This document shows, one piece after another, positions 52,196-62,603 of a stretch of DNA of 64,000 bases. Source of the stretch: Caecitellus pseudoparvulus (taxonomy: Eukaryota; Bigyra: Bicosoecida). The stretch lies in NCBI GenBank assembly GCA_965644315.1, contig CBFFRQ010000079.1:1-64000 (forward strand), given 5' to 3'. Within the stretch, counting starts at the first letter, position 1. The number at the start of each line of letters is the position of its first letter. The notes under the pieces are model-generated. The model did no database searches. It was not told the origin of the DNA and worked only from the letters and a program-made list of their open reading frames with translations. The position numbers and the translations under genes are program-made.

Positions 52196-52876
52196 ATGGC
52201 CTGGACCAACCAAGCCATCCTGGACACGCTGCTGGGCGCGTCTGCCATGCTGATGATCCTGGCATCCATTGGGGGCACGCCTTCCTACAACATCATCCTT
52301 CCGCTGTACCTGGGACTCGGGCTGTACACACGCATCCCGCGAGCTCTGCTCGTCGGCCTCGTGGGTCTGCTGGTTTCGGTCGTGGCAGACATCTGCTGGC
52401 TCTCCATCTCAGGGAAGGCTGTGCTCAGCTCCCTGCACTCAAATGGCCCCAGCCTGTACCTGAGCACTGCTGGCTTCGGCGTTGTCATGACCATCTTGAA
52501 CTTGCTCGCAAAGGTGCGCGCAACGCCGTGGCTCGTTGCGGAATTCGGTCCATGCCCACCTTCGATGCCTCGCAACTCGCCCTGTGCCGCACCGCAATGC
52601 CACACAGGTCCCCATGGCATGGTACACGTACCAGTGCTTCACTGAATTGGGAGGTTTGTGGGTCACTGCAGCTGGTACGTGCTGGGTGCCCGCGACCTCC
52701 ACCGGCTGGCCTGACTGCACCGCAAACGCCCAACTGCTCCCCGCTCTCTGCGCACAGGCGGAGATGCACAGCCAGCGACTGAGGAGTACTACGGCATGTC
52801 TGCAGCAGACGGAAACGCGACCAAGGATGGGGACCAGTACCAGCAGGGCTCCGACCACCAACAAGACGCTGTGTAG
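52196..52876 (+). CDS. AGTRAP-like four-span membrane protein
   Basis: 167 residues from three exons (52196-52513, 52608-52674, 52758-52876), in phase. Four hydrophobic spans: ILDTLLGASAMLMILASIG, IILPLYLGLGLYT, LLVGLVGLLVSVVADICWLS and FGVVMTILNLLAK. The block GLLVSVVADI.WLSI followed by FGVVMTILNLLAK and a QCFTELGG end matches the angiotensin-II-receptor-associated protein family in order and spacing. The cytosolic tail is acidic and Gln-rich. Intron 1 (94 nt) has donor GTGCGC and the TGCGGAATTCGGTCC 15-mer; intron 2 (83 nt) has donor GTACGT. Converges with the TBCE-like gene 56 bp away. Confidence 0.65.
52537..52551 (+). promoter_or_regulatory. Intronic 15-mer TGCGGAATTCGGTCC (AGTRAP-like intron 1)
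   Basis: Identical to 47977-47991 in an unrelated gene. Surrounding intron sequence is not otherwise similar. Confidence 0.5.
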
Positions 52877-52931
52877 GCACCGCTGAGTGTCACGCGCAAT
52901 GCATGAGCTTCACCCTGATGGGCGGGGGATC

Positions 52932-54533
52932 TCAGGGCCCCTGCAACAGCACCGTCAGCACGTCGCCATCACAGGGCCGGTGTGAAGATAGCAGCATGCT
53001 GTTCATGCTCAGCTCCTGCTCCCCGTACACCGCTGCCGCCGCCACATCCAGGTACATCAAGCGGCAGTGCAGAGCTTGCAACTCCTGCGGCAGTCTCCCG
53101 AGCAGCGCACCCTTCACCTCCCCGATGGTTTGCCCCGTTTCAACGGCAACCACAGACGTGGTGGGCAGCGGGGCTTGTTCCTGCCCCCCGCTCTCCCACC
53201 CGTACCGCACCTCAAAGTGCACAGGGGCCGGCGCCGACATGTCCACTGCAGCCAGGGGGCCCAGCTCGCCATGCGCTGCCACCCACTCTGGCTGCCGCAG
53301 CGGGGCCGCCATGGCGCATGTCATGGCATGGGGCAGGCCTGGGGCGCTGTCTGCGGCCCACTGCGACGTATACCGCAGCGCGAACCGCTCGGCAGCACTG
53401 CGCTCCGACTCCGACACGGCACTGCCGTTCAAGCTGGTGCAGTGGGGCAGCCTCGCCAGCACAAGCTGCCTCAGGGCCTGCTCGGCTGGTTTGGCGCCGC
53501 ACAGCGCAGCACGGTCCATCCACAGCCCCCTCGTACCTCGGCAGGCTTGGCCGGCATCCCCGTCCAGCGCCGTGGCCGGCGCAGCCCCATGCACGACAGG
53601 CTGCAGAGCGGGGATGCGCTGCAACCTGATGCAGACCAGGGGCAGCTGCCCCAGGAAGTCCACCTCTGCCCAAGTCTGCACGTCGCAGTCGTCAGCGCAG
53701 AGTGACGTCAGGGATCCAATCAGTGGCGGACTGAGTGTGATGGCAGTGCCATGTGAATCGGCGCCTGCCGTGCTGGCCGGCAGGCAGCGTGCAGAGAAAG
53801 TCGAAGCAGCGAGGTCCAGATGACGCAAGGAGGGCCATGCAGCGGCAGCCTGCGTGATAGTGTCCAACAAGCTGGTCAGTGGGCTGCTGGCGAGGTGCAG
53901 GTGCGTGAGTGCTGGCATGTGCCGCCCAGCCTCAGACAGCGCTGAAAGAGAGGCCCACCCATTACCACCAACATGCAGGGCTGTCAGATGTTCTGCGTGG
54001 GTGAGAAGGTGCAGCGTAGCCTCTTGAGAAATGCCGGTGTGGTTCATCGCCAGCGTTGCCAAGTGTAGCAGCGCAGGAGGCTCCACGTCGGGGACAGGGC
54101 CACCCAGCGCGTTCCTGCCCAGGTCCAGCGTTTGCAATGCCGCGCAGCTGCTCAGTATCGTGTATGCATCTGCGAGGGCCAAGGCATTACCTTGCAGGTC
54201 CAGCGACCGCAGGCGAGGCAGCAACACGCCGAGGCACGGCTCCGGGTCAATCCTGCAAATGGATTCCCCTGGCAAGCTTGCCGACTGCAGCTTTTGAAGG
54301 AGAGATGAAGATGATAGTTTCGGAGTGCCTGCAGCTCCCTCGCTTGCTGAATCTTTCTTCTTCTGGCGGGCGAGGAGCCTCGGCGGCGGCTGCCGTTTCG
54401 ACCCGAAACTCCGTGCCGGGATGTCCAGCAGGAAGGCTGGGTTGAAGCTGTCTGGAGAAGCATACTTGTTCAACAGTGCAGTTTGAAGCGAAGTGGGTGC
54501 CACCCGCGCAGCTTCGGAAGGAGCGCTCGCCAT
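52932..54533 (-). CDS. TBCE-like leucine-rich repeat / ubiquitin-like protein
   Basis: 533 residues from ATG 54533. After a disordered N-terminus (LNKYASPDSFNPAFLLD) there are about eight leucine-rich repeats (LRSLDLQGNALALADAY, LQTLDLGRNALGG, LTALHVGGNGWASLS, LTHLHLASSPL). Next comes RQLVLARLPHCTSLNGSAVS with ERSAAERFALRY, the signature joining LRR and tail in tubulin-folding cofactor E, and a C-terminal ubiquitin-like domain (ETGQTIGEVKGALLGRL...LMYLD). The CAP-Gly domain of true TBCE is missing, so it is closer to TBCE-like (TBCEL), which promotes tubulin turnover in animals. Single exon. Confidence 0.75.
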   Translation of the reverse strand: MASAPSEAARVAPTSLQTALLNKYASPDSFNPAFLLDIPARSFGSKRQPPPRLLARQKKKDSASEGAAGTPKLSSSSLLQKLQSASLPGESICRIDPEPCLGVLLPRLRSLDLQGNALALADAYTILSSCAALQTLDLGRNALGGPVPDVEPPALLHLATLAMNHTGISQEATLHLLTHAEHLTALHVGGNGWASLSALSEAGRHMPALTHLHLASSPLTSLLDTITQAAAAWPSLRHLDLAASTFSARCLPASTAGADSHGTAITLSPPLIGSLTSLCADDCDVQTWAEVDFLGQLPLVCIRLQRIPALQPVVHGAAPATALDGDAGQACRGTRGLWMDRAALCGAKPAEQALRQLVLARLPHCTSLNGSAVSESERSAAERFALRYTSQWAADSAPGLPHAMTCAMAAPLRQPEWVAAHGELGPLAAVDMSAPAPVHFEVRYGWESGGQEQAPLPTTSVVAVETGQTIGEVKGALLGRLPQELQALHCRLMYLDVAAAAVYGEQELSMNSMLLSSHRPCDGDVLTVLLQGP

Positions 54534-54802
54534 GACGCTGCGCACCAACTTCCACACGAGCACGACGCGCTGGCTCTGCCGTTGCAAGTGGCGGGTCAAA
54601 ATGCCAGCTCCGATGCTGCGCGGCGCTTGAAGGGTGTCTCTCCTCCCCCTCAAGGAAGCATCAAGTGGAGTTCTGAAGGGTTTTGAATTCGCACCGCACG
54701 AAGGTCCAGCTTCGAATGCCGGCGCAGCATCCGCTGGGCGCGTGTCCCCCGCGCAAAAAGCGCCCTGCAAGTGTGTGCAGACCGGAAGATAGCGCCTGAC
54801 CA

Positions 54803-56731
54803 TCAACTGCGTGCCACAACTGAAAGCTCCACACCGGAGTCCGTGTGGTCTGCAGCTCCAGGTCGAGCAGGCTGCCCTGTCGCCGGTTCCGTTCGCACAA
54901 CTCGCTGCTTGATGGAGTCCCCCGACCCATCCACAGTGGCCTCCGCACCTTCTGGGTGCACGTCCTGTGGCTTTTGCACTGCCCCCACCTGTGGAGGTGG
55001 ACAGGCCCAGGCACGCAGCGGAGCGCACGCGCCGGGGGGCCACAAGCTGCCGAAGAAGGTGGCGATGGCGCTCGGGTTGGTTTCCTTGGTAGGGTAGCCT
55101 GCAAGGGTGGCAAAGACCCAGAACAGAGTCAGAACACCCACCCAGATACTGTACAGGACAACGACGAACGGACCCAGGCCCAGGTGTGCGAATCCCCAGA
55201 ATGGGTTGATGATGCCCAGCAGCAACATGACGCGGCCGCCGACCTTGTGCACAACCTCCCACACGCGGCGGCAGGTGGTGGGGGGCACACCCTTGGTGAC
55301 GTGTGGGCGGGCGCAGCCATTGACAGCCTGCTGCAGGCCCAGGACCACCACCAGCAGCCCAATGACGGCGTGGGGGCGTGCGGAGAGTGAGATGGCGAAG
55401 GGGCTGCTCTGGTTCATGAGGATGCCCACAATAAAGGCAGCGAACATGAGGACAACACCGGCAACCTGCAGCATCCAGTGCAGAGTGAACCACAGCGGCC
55501 CCAACCCGCGCCCAAACCGTGCGATGGTGACACCAAGAGGGAGCAGAATGCCCCAGCCCAGGAGCATGAGCAGTCCGTGCGTCGTGCGCAGAGGCGCAGC
55601 CGACTCACACGGCAACTGGCGCAGGCCGTCAGTGGAGTCGCCCTTCAGCAACCACAGCTCTGTGGAGCCTTCTGAGCCACCGAAAAAGTACACGCCCAGG
55701 GCCGTGCCAGGGTGCTGGCCACTGGCGGGTGGCGGCGTGAGTGCCAGGGCGGGCGCTGCGGCCGACCGGACGCTGGGAAGGGCGGCACCACGCGGCACGA
55801 CCAAGTTCCACTGCGCACTGAGCGTGTCCAGCACAGACACTTGTCCTTGCTCACCAGAGCCGTACAGCCCCCCTGCGCCGCCAAAACTCAAGACACGGCG
55901 CGTGGAGTTTGGCAGCTGCGCCAGCGCTGGGTACCTGCGCGGCCCCGCACACGTCGGCACTGACGTCCACCGCCCTGGCCCCCGGGAGGTGGCAGAGCCT
56001 CCCGCTTGGGCGGCCGACGCGAACGTCCACACGTCCTGTCCGGGACAGGGCCCGTACCCGCCGCTGCCACACCCGCCGTGCATGGTGAGAGCGCCGTCAC
56101 GCCCAACCACGCCGCCGGCCTGACACCGACGGGAGGGCCGCTGCACACCCGTGCTGGGGGACGTGTTATACCACGTTGCCGTCACAAGGTCCAGCATGTA
56201 TGCGTCATCCAAGCGGGGGCCGTTGCCCAGGCCGTGAGACAGCACCAGGTACCGTGGGTTGGTCGGGTCAATGCCACCGGCAGCGCCATACCGTGGCGGC
56301 GGCGCAGGGCCAGTCGTGATGAGCTCCGACCACCGCAAGGAGGTGAAGTTGAACACCCACACATCATTCAGGTTCCCGTCGCCCAGCCCCGTCGCGACGT
56401 AGAAGCCGTTCAGGCCCAGCTCTGCGCTCTGTGCGACGCCAAACACGGCGTCGAAGCGGCGAGGCGGCGGCGTACCGACCTCGTCAGTGACGTCACGCCA
56501 CACCCCTGTCGAGGTGTTGAACAAGTACGTGTCCTCTCTGATGCCCCCGATGCCAGTGCCGCCGTACAGGACCAGCTGCTCCCCCCACGCGTCGTAGCCC
56601 AGCGTGGCCGAGCGCCGTGCCGTGGGGATGTCTCCGCTTGCAGCCACCATCTCCCACTCAAGCGGCATGGCTGCCCCGCTGCTCAGCGCAGCAGCCGCGA
56701 ACAGGAGGGAAGCGTACTTTATTGAAGACAT
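54803..56731 (-). CDS. Kelch-repeat protein fused to cytochrome b561 domain
   Basis: 642 residues; ATG 56731 is chosen because it starts a signal peptide (MSSIKYASLLFAAAALSSG). Residues 25-370 form a Kelch beta-propeller (LVLYGGTGIGGIREDTYLF, GLGDGNLNDVWVF, VLSHGLGNGPRLDDAYML, RVLSFGGAGGLYG). Residues 383-540 form a cytochrome b561-type bundle, with four candidate haem-ligand His at about 385 (THGLLMLLGW), 418 (LHWMLQ), 454 (HAVIGLL) and 495 (VHKVGGR). The tail is hydrophilic. Predicted topology places the propeller in the lumen or outside and the b561 core in the membrane, suggesting transmembrane electron transfer from ascorbate or similar; the propeller's role is unknown. Confidence 0.8.
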   Translation of the reverse strand: MSSIKYASLLFAAAALSSGAAMPLEWEMVAASGDIPTARRSATLGYDAWGEQLVLYGGTGIGGIREDTYLFNTSTGVWRDVTDEVGTPPPRRFDAVFGVAQSAELGLNGFYVATGLGDGNLNDVWVFNFTSLRWSELITTGPAPPPRYGAAGGIDPTNPRYLVLSHGLGNGPRLDDAYMLDLVTATWYNTSPSTGVQRPSRRCQAGGVVGRDGALTMHGGCGSGGYGPCPGQDVWTFASAAQAGGSATSRGPGRWTSVPTCAGPRRYPALAQLPNSTRRVLSFGGAGGLYGSGEQGQVSVLDTLSAQWNLVVPRGAALPSVRSAAAPALALTPPPASGQHPGTALGVYFFGGSEGSTELWLLKGDSTDGLRQLPCESAAPLRTTHGLLMLLGWGILLPLGVTIARFGRGLGPLWFTLHWMLQVAGVVLMFAAFIVGILMNQSSPFAISLSARPHAVIGLLVVVLGLQQAVNGCARPHVTKGVPPTTCRRVWEVVHKVGGRVMLLLGIINPFWGFAHLGLGPFVVVLYSIWVGVLTLFWVFATLAGYPTKETNPSAIATFFGSLWPPGACAPLRAWACPPPQVGAVQKPQDVHPEGAEATVDGSGDSIKQRVVRTEPATGQPARPGAADHTDSGVELSVVARS

Positions 56732-57539
56732 GAGTGTGTCTGCGAAACAGGGCATGCAGCCGCAATGTGAAAGGGTTCGCAAGGCCGCCGCCCAGCTTGC
56801 GGCTGCGGTGCGTGGCTTGTGCGACTGCGAGGCGGCGCTTGCCGAGATCAACGCGCATCCTTGACAAGAACGCATGTGATCTTCTGGGATAAAACCATTC
56901 ATAAATACCTACAACGTTGATACAATGTACCAATGCGCCCCGGAACGGCACAAAAGCGGCGTGCAAAAATGGGTCAGATTCCGCACGGATTCGCTGGGCC
57001 GTGCCACAAAACGCTGGACGCGCCCGCTGACCTTGCACGCGGTTGCAGAAGGCAAGTCATGACACACAGTATACTTCACGCACAAGTTAGATCTCCTTTG
57101 CTCTCAGTTCCCAGGTTTCTGGGCACGTGAGGCTGGAGTGCAGCCTTGCCGTCGGTGGTGGTGATGACAGATGTCTCGCAAGCTCCCTTCCACGAGCAGC
57201 TCACGATTTCAATGCCGCGTGTGAACATGGAAGGCTTCCCGCGGAAGTCTTGGGTTGTTTTTGATTTTTTCTGTGGCGATGCCTTTGCCAGCCGCTGCAC
57301 CAGCTGACGTTGTGGAGGGGGGGTGCTGGACCCAAACCTGCGACTCTCGTGGGCGAGCGCGCACGGCAAGCCGGTGCACGCATGCGCCAAAACGCATCCC
57401 CATGGAGCTTGACATCTGCATGGTGCAGCAGCGACCCCACTTTGTACTTGAGTCTACAACAGCAGCTTGCTGAGCCAGCTGGCTCATTCAGCAAGGCCAG
57501 GATGCGTGAGGCAAGCTTGCGTGCCTCGCGTGTTGTGAG
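56732..57539. promoter_or_regulatory. Divergent region, Kelch-b561 / REV1
   Basis: 808 bp between head-to-head start codons. ATTCCGCA at 56978-56985. A minus-strand frame at 57076-57390 and another at 57201-57734 look partly protein-like but have no supporting homology, so no gene is called. Confidence 0.45.
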
Positions 57540-60500
57540 ATGAGCCGACGAAAGCGCGCCGAGCGAGCGGTTCCAGAGCTTGGGCACCACCATGGCGGGG
57601 ACTTTGGCACGTACATGGCCCACAAGCAGGCCAAGCTGCGGTACCAGATGGCTGACTACGGGTGAGGCATGTGACGCAACGCAGGCGAAACGCAAGCAAG
57701 GAGTCGACACCCGCTCGCTGCAGGGCTGGTCCATCCGAGGCAGGCGCGTTGTCTGGCGTGGCGGTGTATATCAATGGCCAGACTCACCCGCCGCTGGAGG
57801 AGCTGAAGCTGCTGGTGGCGTCCAATGGAGGTCGAGTGGAGCACTACTACTCCAAAGCCGTCTGCACGCACATGGTGGCTGAGGAGCTGCCTGACACCAA
57901 GGCGAAGGAGCTGCTCGCTGAGCGGCAGTGTGTGCCAGTGGTGTACCCATCTTGGCTGCTGGACAGCATCAAGGCGGGCAGACGCCTGCCAGAGCGGGAG
58001 TACCTGCTGCCTGCGTTTCGAGGGCGCTGGGGAGGAAGCATTGCTGCGATGCTGGGGGCCGCGGACAGCAAGGCCCCTGCGGTGGCTGCGCCGCTGCCCC
58101 CCCCTGCCCGGCAGCGCAAGGCGCCTGCACGGGCCATGGTGGAGGCCCCCCCTCGCAATGGGCAGGAGACGGGGGAAGGCTTCATGCAGCAGTACTACCA
58201 GGCCTCTCGCCTGCACTTCATCGGAGCATACCGTGCCAAGGTCAGCACCATGGTGCGGGAGGGGCTGGTGGGCACCGAAGCAGACGAGGCCCACAGGCAG
58301 GAGGGTGCCCCTGGTGCAGACCCCGTCGTGGTGGCCCCTGCCGTCCCTGACGAGGTGGACATGGAGGGGGATGCCGACGAGGGGGTGGAGGGGGGGGCAT
58401 GGGAGGCGGGGGACGCTTGGAGCGACGCGAACCCTGCACGGGGTGTCGCTGGACTCCAGCAGCGCCCTGCCTCTGTCGCAGCCCGCACCATCGTGCACTT
58501 GGACATGGACTGCTTCTTCGCGTCAGTCATGCTGCTGCGATACCCGCAGTACGCCGACTCGCCGGTCGTCGTCGCGCATGCAGGGACGGCGGGGTCGAAG
58601 CAGGAGCCCATCGCGGCAGCCCAGTGGCTCGCAGGCGGCTTTGGCATGGGCGGCGAGATCAGCTCTGCGAACTACGTCGCCCGGCGCTCTGGCGTGCGGG
58701 CTGGCATGTGGATGCGCCCCGCCGTGTCCAAGTGCCCCGACCTGGTCATCCTGCCCTACGACTTCCGCGCCATTGACGCGGCTTCCCGCGCGGCCTTCGG
58801 CTGCATCGTGCGTTTCGGGCGTGGTGACTTCAGGGTGCTGTCGTCCTCGGGCACCGTCCTGCTGGATGCGCCGCTGCAGGGCACTGTGCGCGCAGTGGAG
58901 GCCATGTCTTGCGACGAGGCATACCTGGACATCACCGGCACGTCAGACCCTGCCGCCTTTGTGACTCGGCTGCGCCAGGCAGTGCACGCCGCGACGGGCG
59001 GGTGCACGGCTTCCGCCGGCATCGCCCGCAACAAGCTACTGGCACGCTTGTGCACACGGGAAGCCAAGCCGAACGGGCAGGCCATGCTGGGGGCTGACGA
59101 CGGCGCAGTGGCGCGGTTCCTCGCCCCCATGTCCGTGTCCATCGTGCCTGGCATTGGCTGGGCCACGGTGAAACGCCTGAAAGCGGAGCGCGGCGTGGAG
59201 ACGGTGCTGCAGCTGCAAGGCACGCCGCTCGGCCTGCTGCAGGCGTGGTTTGGGCCCAAGCAGGGCGAGGCCGTGTACCGTGCAGCGCGGGGTGATGACG
59301 GCGATGTGCCGGTTGCACCCGTGAAGCAGCGCAAGAGCGTGTCGGCCGAGGTGAATTGGGGCTTGCGTTTCAAGAGCCAGGGCAAGCTGGACACGTTCAT
59401 CGCGGAGCTGGTGGCTGAGGCGGTGCACCGGTTGCACAGGGCCCTCATCATGGATGAAGGGCACGCCACAGCGCCAAGTGTGCCGTCCGGCTCACCTGCG
59501 CCTGGGTATGTGCGGGTGCGTGGGTATGCCTCCCGCAACGTGACGCTGAAAGTCATGCAGCGGCGTGCAGGGGAGGGCGAGTCCCTCAAACACCTGGGGC
59601 ACGGCATCTGTGATACCCACTCTCGCAGCCTGACCCTGCCCACGCCCCTGGTCGTGCGCCACACGGTCTCTCTGCCCAGCGGCGAGGAGGACGACGGGGG
59701 CGTGGGGGCGGCCTCCGCCATGCTCCTGTCCGCTGTGTCCAGCATGCTGCGCAAGCTGGCTGTGCCAGTGCAGGATGTCCGGGGGCTGGGCATCGCCATC
59801 GCACGGCTGCAGAGCAAGCACGTGCGAGTGCGCGTGCACCAAGCAGAGCAGCTGTCACCCGCCGCCCCCTCGGACAGCCCGACACGGGGGGACGCAGCAC
59901 AGACCACCCTGCCGCCTGCTGCAAGCGGCGGTGCTGCCGAGAGCAGTGCCCCAGCATCACCCCCCACGGCGCCAGCATCCCACACACGTGGGGATCTCTC
60001 ACCCTCTGACGTGGCCCCTGGACTCAGTCGGGCGGACCCAGATGTCTGGGCGGCCTTGCCGCCCGACATTCGCGCCGAGTACACTGCTCAAGTTGCGCGC
60101 AGGCGGCGCAACACAGGGCTGCTCCCGGTGCTGCTGCAGGCACGGCGCTTGGAGGGCGCCAGCACTGCCCCACGCCAATCACCGCATGCCACCGCTGGCA
60201 CTGACGACTCCCCGGGCACCCCATCCCCGCCACCTCGGACCAAGCGACCACGGGGCGCGCCAAGCACAGACTCGGTGTCGGCGGGAACCCGAAAACAGCG
60301 CCGTCTGCACCTGGATGACGTGGAGGCTGAGCGCCGGAAGCGGCGTGCGGCATTCTGGGCGCAGCGGCAGGAACGGCAACAGCTGCAAGATTGCAAGAGC
60401 ACCCCTGACAGCGCCATTGAAGTCAGCTCTGACTCCGATACAGAGACATGCCTGCCGAGTCATGCTGGCTCGCACACGTCACCTGGTGCCAGCAGTAGTG

Positions 60501-61672
60501 AGTCCGAGTCAGATGGGGCCAGTGTGGTGGCCATGGAGTCCCAGCCCCGCCCTGCGTCCCCGCAGGCAGAGGGGGTGCAGGAGGGTGCTGTGGACCCCCC
60601 TGCGCCAGACGGCTTCACTGACGACGTGTGGGCTTGTCTGGACCCCAGCGTGAAAGCGCAGGTTCTTGAAGCACTGGGGTCCACAGCGCCCCCTCGCCCG
60701 GAGCCTGACGCGAGCCATGCCGACCAGCGCAAGGCAATGGCTCCACCCCCACCACGGCGGGCTGGTAAGCCACGGCAGACCAGCATGTCTGTCCTGCGTG
60801 TCTCGCACAGGCGAGGTGGGGCGGAGGGGGGCGCCTTCACCGCCTCCCAAACAGCCGCCCTGGCCGACGCCAGGGTGGATCTGGACGTCCTGCACGCCCT
60901 GCCGCCGCCCCTGAAAGCGCAGGTCCTGCACGATGCCAAGCGGACCGCCAAGCGCCGTGCTCTGGGCAGGCAAGTGTCGGTGCATGGCGCGGCGCTGGCG
61001 GCAGCAGGCGTGGCAGGAAGGCACATCTCCGACACTGGCCGAGCCGTGGCGCTGTCCGGGCTGCCCACCAAGCAGTCGGCGGTGGCGCAGCAGGAACGCA
61101 TCCTGGCAGGCATCAAGCGCCGGGCAGCACGCGCTGCGGCAGAGGCGGCGGCCGCCCGGACACCCGTAAGCATGCCGCCCGGCACACACCCCCGGTACGA
61201 GGGGTGGTACGCTGCAGCAGCCAAGGGGGCAGCGCTCCTGCAGCCCCGGCGTGTGGGGCGGAGCACGCCCCCTGCAGTCCATGCAGAGGGCGGGGAGGGT
61301 GCAAGTGGACTCGGAGGTGATCTGAGCCTGGACGACCCACACCTGCTCTCCCGCCTGAGAGGGCTGCGCGCCACGCAGGCACCTGCTGGGCCTGCAGAGG
61401 GCGTGCGGATCGCCCGTGCCCTGCGAGGCGACCACTCTGCCGCGGCGTGGCAGGCGGGCGGTCTTGCACTCATGCAGCTGCTGGCGGCGGGGGGGGTGGA
61501 CGGGGTGGTGGCTGCCGTGCAACACCTGGCGGTGGACACCCGGGGCTTGCCCGCGCACGCGGCGCCTGTTCTCTCCACAGTGCGGGAGGCTCTTCGTGTC
61601 GAGCAAAGCCGTTGGGATGCAGAGCTGGACGTGAGGACCAGGGGGCAGCACGTGCGAGGCATGGAGGAGTAG
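57540..61672 (+). CDS. REV1: DNA repair protein REV1 (Y-family polymerase)
   Basis: Translesion deoxycytidyl transferase and scaffold. Two exons (57540-57661, 57724-61672; 62-nt intron, donor GTGAGG) give 1,356 residues. The N-terminus has DFGTYMAHKQAKL, typical of REV1 before its BRCT domain, which follows (VAVYINGQTHPPLEELKLL...VYPSWLLDSIKAGR). The polymerase core carries HLDMDCFFASV (catalytic Asp near residues 300-302), SSANYVARRSGVRAGM and SCDEAYLDITG (catalytic Asp/Glu near 436), then the little-finger region. The C-terminal half is long and disordered with three ubiquitin-binding-motif-like segments (DVWAALPPDIRAEY, DVWACLDPSVKAQV, DVLHALPPPLKAQV). A final helical region may be the polymerase-binding C-terminal domain. 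Confidence 0.93.
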
Positions 61673-61871
61673 GTGGACAGGCTGCCTTTTCTGCACCGCA
61701 CAGGGTTCCACAGGAGGCGGGCACTTTCCACACCACACCTGCGTGTCACTGCACCACCAGGGATCTCAGAGGTGTCCGGAATGTTACTTCCAAGCCTTTC
61801 GTGCTGGGATTCCAGACACCTCATCGTAAGGGGGGGGTGTCTCCCTCCCCTGTGGACTCGCCCCCCCTCAG

Positions 61872-62391
61872 GCCAGCCTGCGCTCAACCTTGGCTGGCAA
61901 GCACATGAAGCAGCAGCAGCAGCAGTCCAAGCGGTACCAGGCGCTGGAATCCTTGCTGAGTGTGAGGGAGGCAGGTCCGTCAGAGGTGTTCGCCTCCACG
62001 ACACTGGCTGCTGAACGATCTCGGAACGTGGCCCCCCCAGCGCTGGACGTGTCAACCGCCCCGCCTTCTCATCTGCTCAGCCTGGTGGGGCAGGCACTGA
62101 AGTGGCAGGAGCACGTGGGAATGCTGCCGCCTGGCGGTCGCTGCGGTGTCTTTCGAGGTGTCGCTCCGCGCCTGCGCCAGCTAGTGGACAAGTCAGCCGT
62201 GGCAACCGCTGGCAAGCTGCGCCAGGGCGGCGCCCATGCACAAGGCCGTGTCCTTCACGCCAGACGGCAGCCGCCTGGTGACGGGAAACAGCCAGGGCTT
62301 TGTTGGGGTGTGGGACGCCATGGTGCACAAACTGGACAACCGCCTGACGTACCAGATGGCAGAAGGGGGCGACGTGCATGCCAGGTGCTTC
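61872..62391 (+). pseudogene. SMU1 fragment, truncated at both ends
   Basis: Homology to the spliceosome-associated WD40 protein SMU1. KRYQALESLL, HLLSLVGQALKWQEHVGMLPPG and FRGVA match the linker after the LisH-CTLH region. SFTPDGSRLVTGNSQGFVGVWD and LTYQMAEG match the first WD blade. An acceptor-like CCCCCTCAG precedes the first coding piece, but REV1 lies directly upstream, so the LisH exons are absent. After the first WD blade the remaining blades are missing. A frameshift separates the two parts near 62235. It is best read as a transposed or duplicated gene fragment. Confidence 0.7.
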
Positions 62392-62603
62392 CTTTGCGTC
62401 ACTGCCAGCCACCCAGAGGTTGGCAGACTTGGCTGCCGCACTCAAAAGCCACTTCCACTCACACACCAAACGCAAGCCTCATACCATACTCGCCAAACGA
62501 CTCCCTGCAGAGTCGTTAGGGCCGCCTGTCCAGCCCAGGCTCTGTGCTAGCCTCGCGTTTCGGGTGCTGCTGCGGAATTTGCGCTGGAAACGCAGCCTCT
62601 GCA

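Noticed and set aside
57076-57734. Minus-strand gene overlapping REV1 exon 1
   Set aside because: Two partial frames look mildly protein-like, but no consistent exon joining, start or homology was found.
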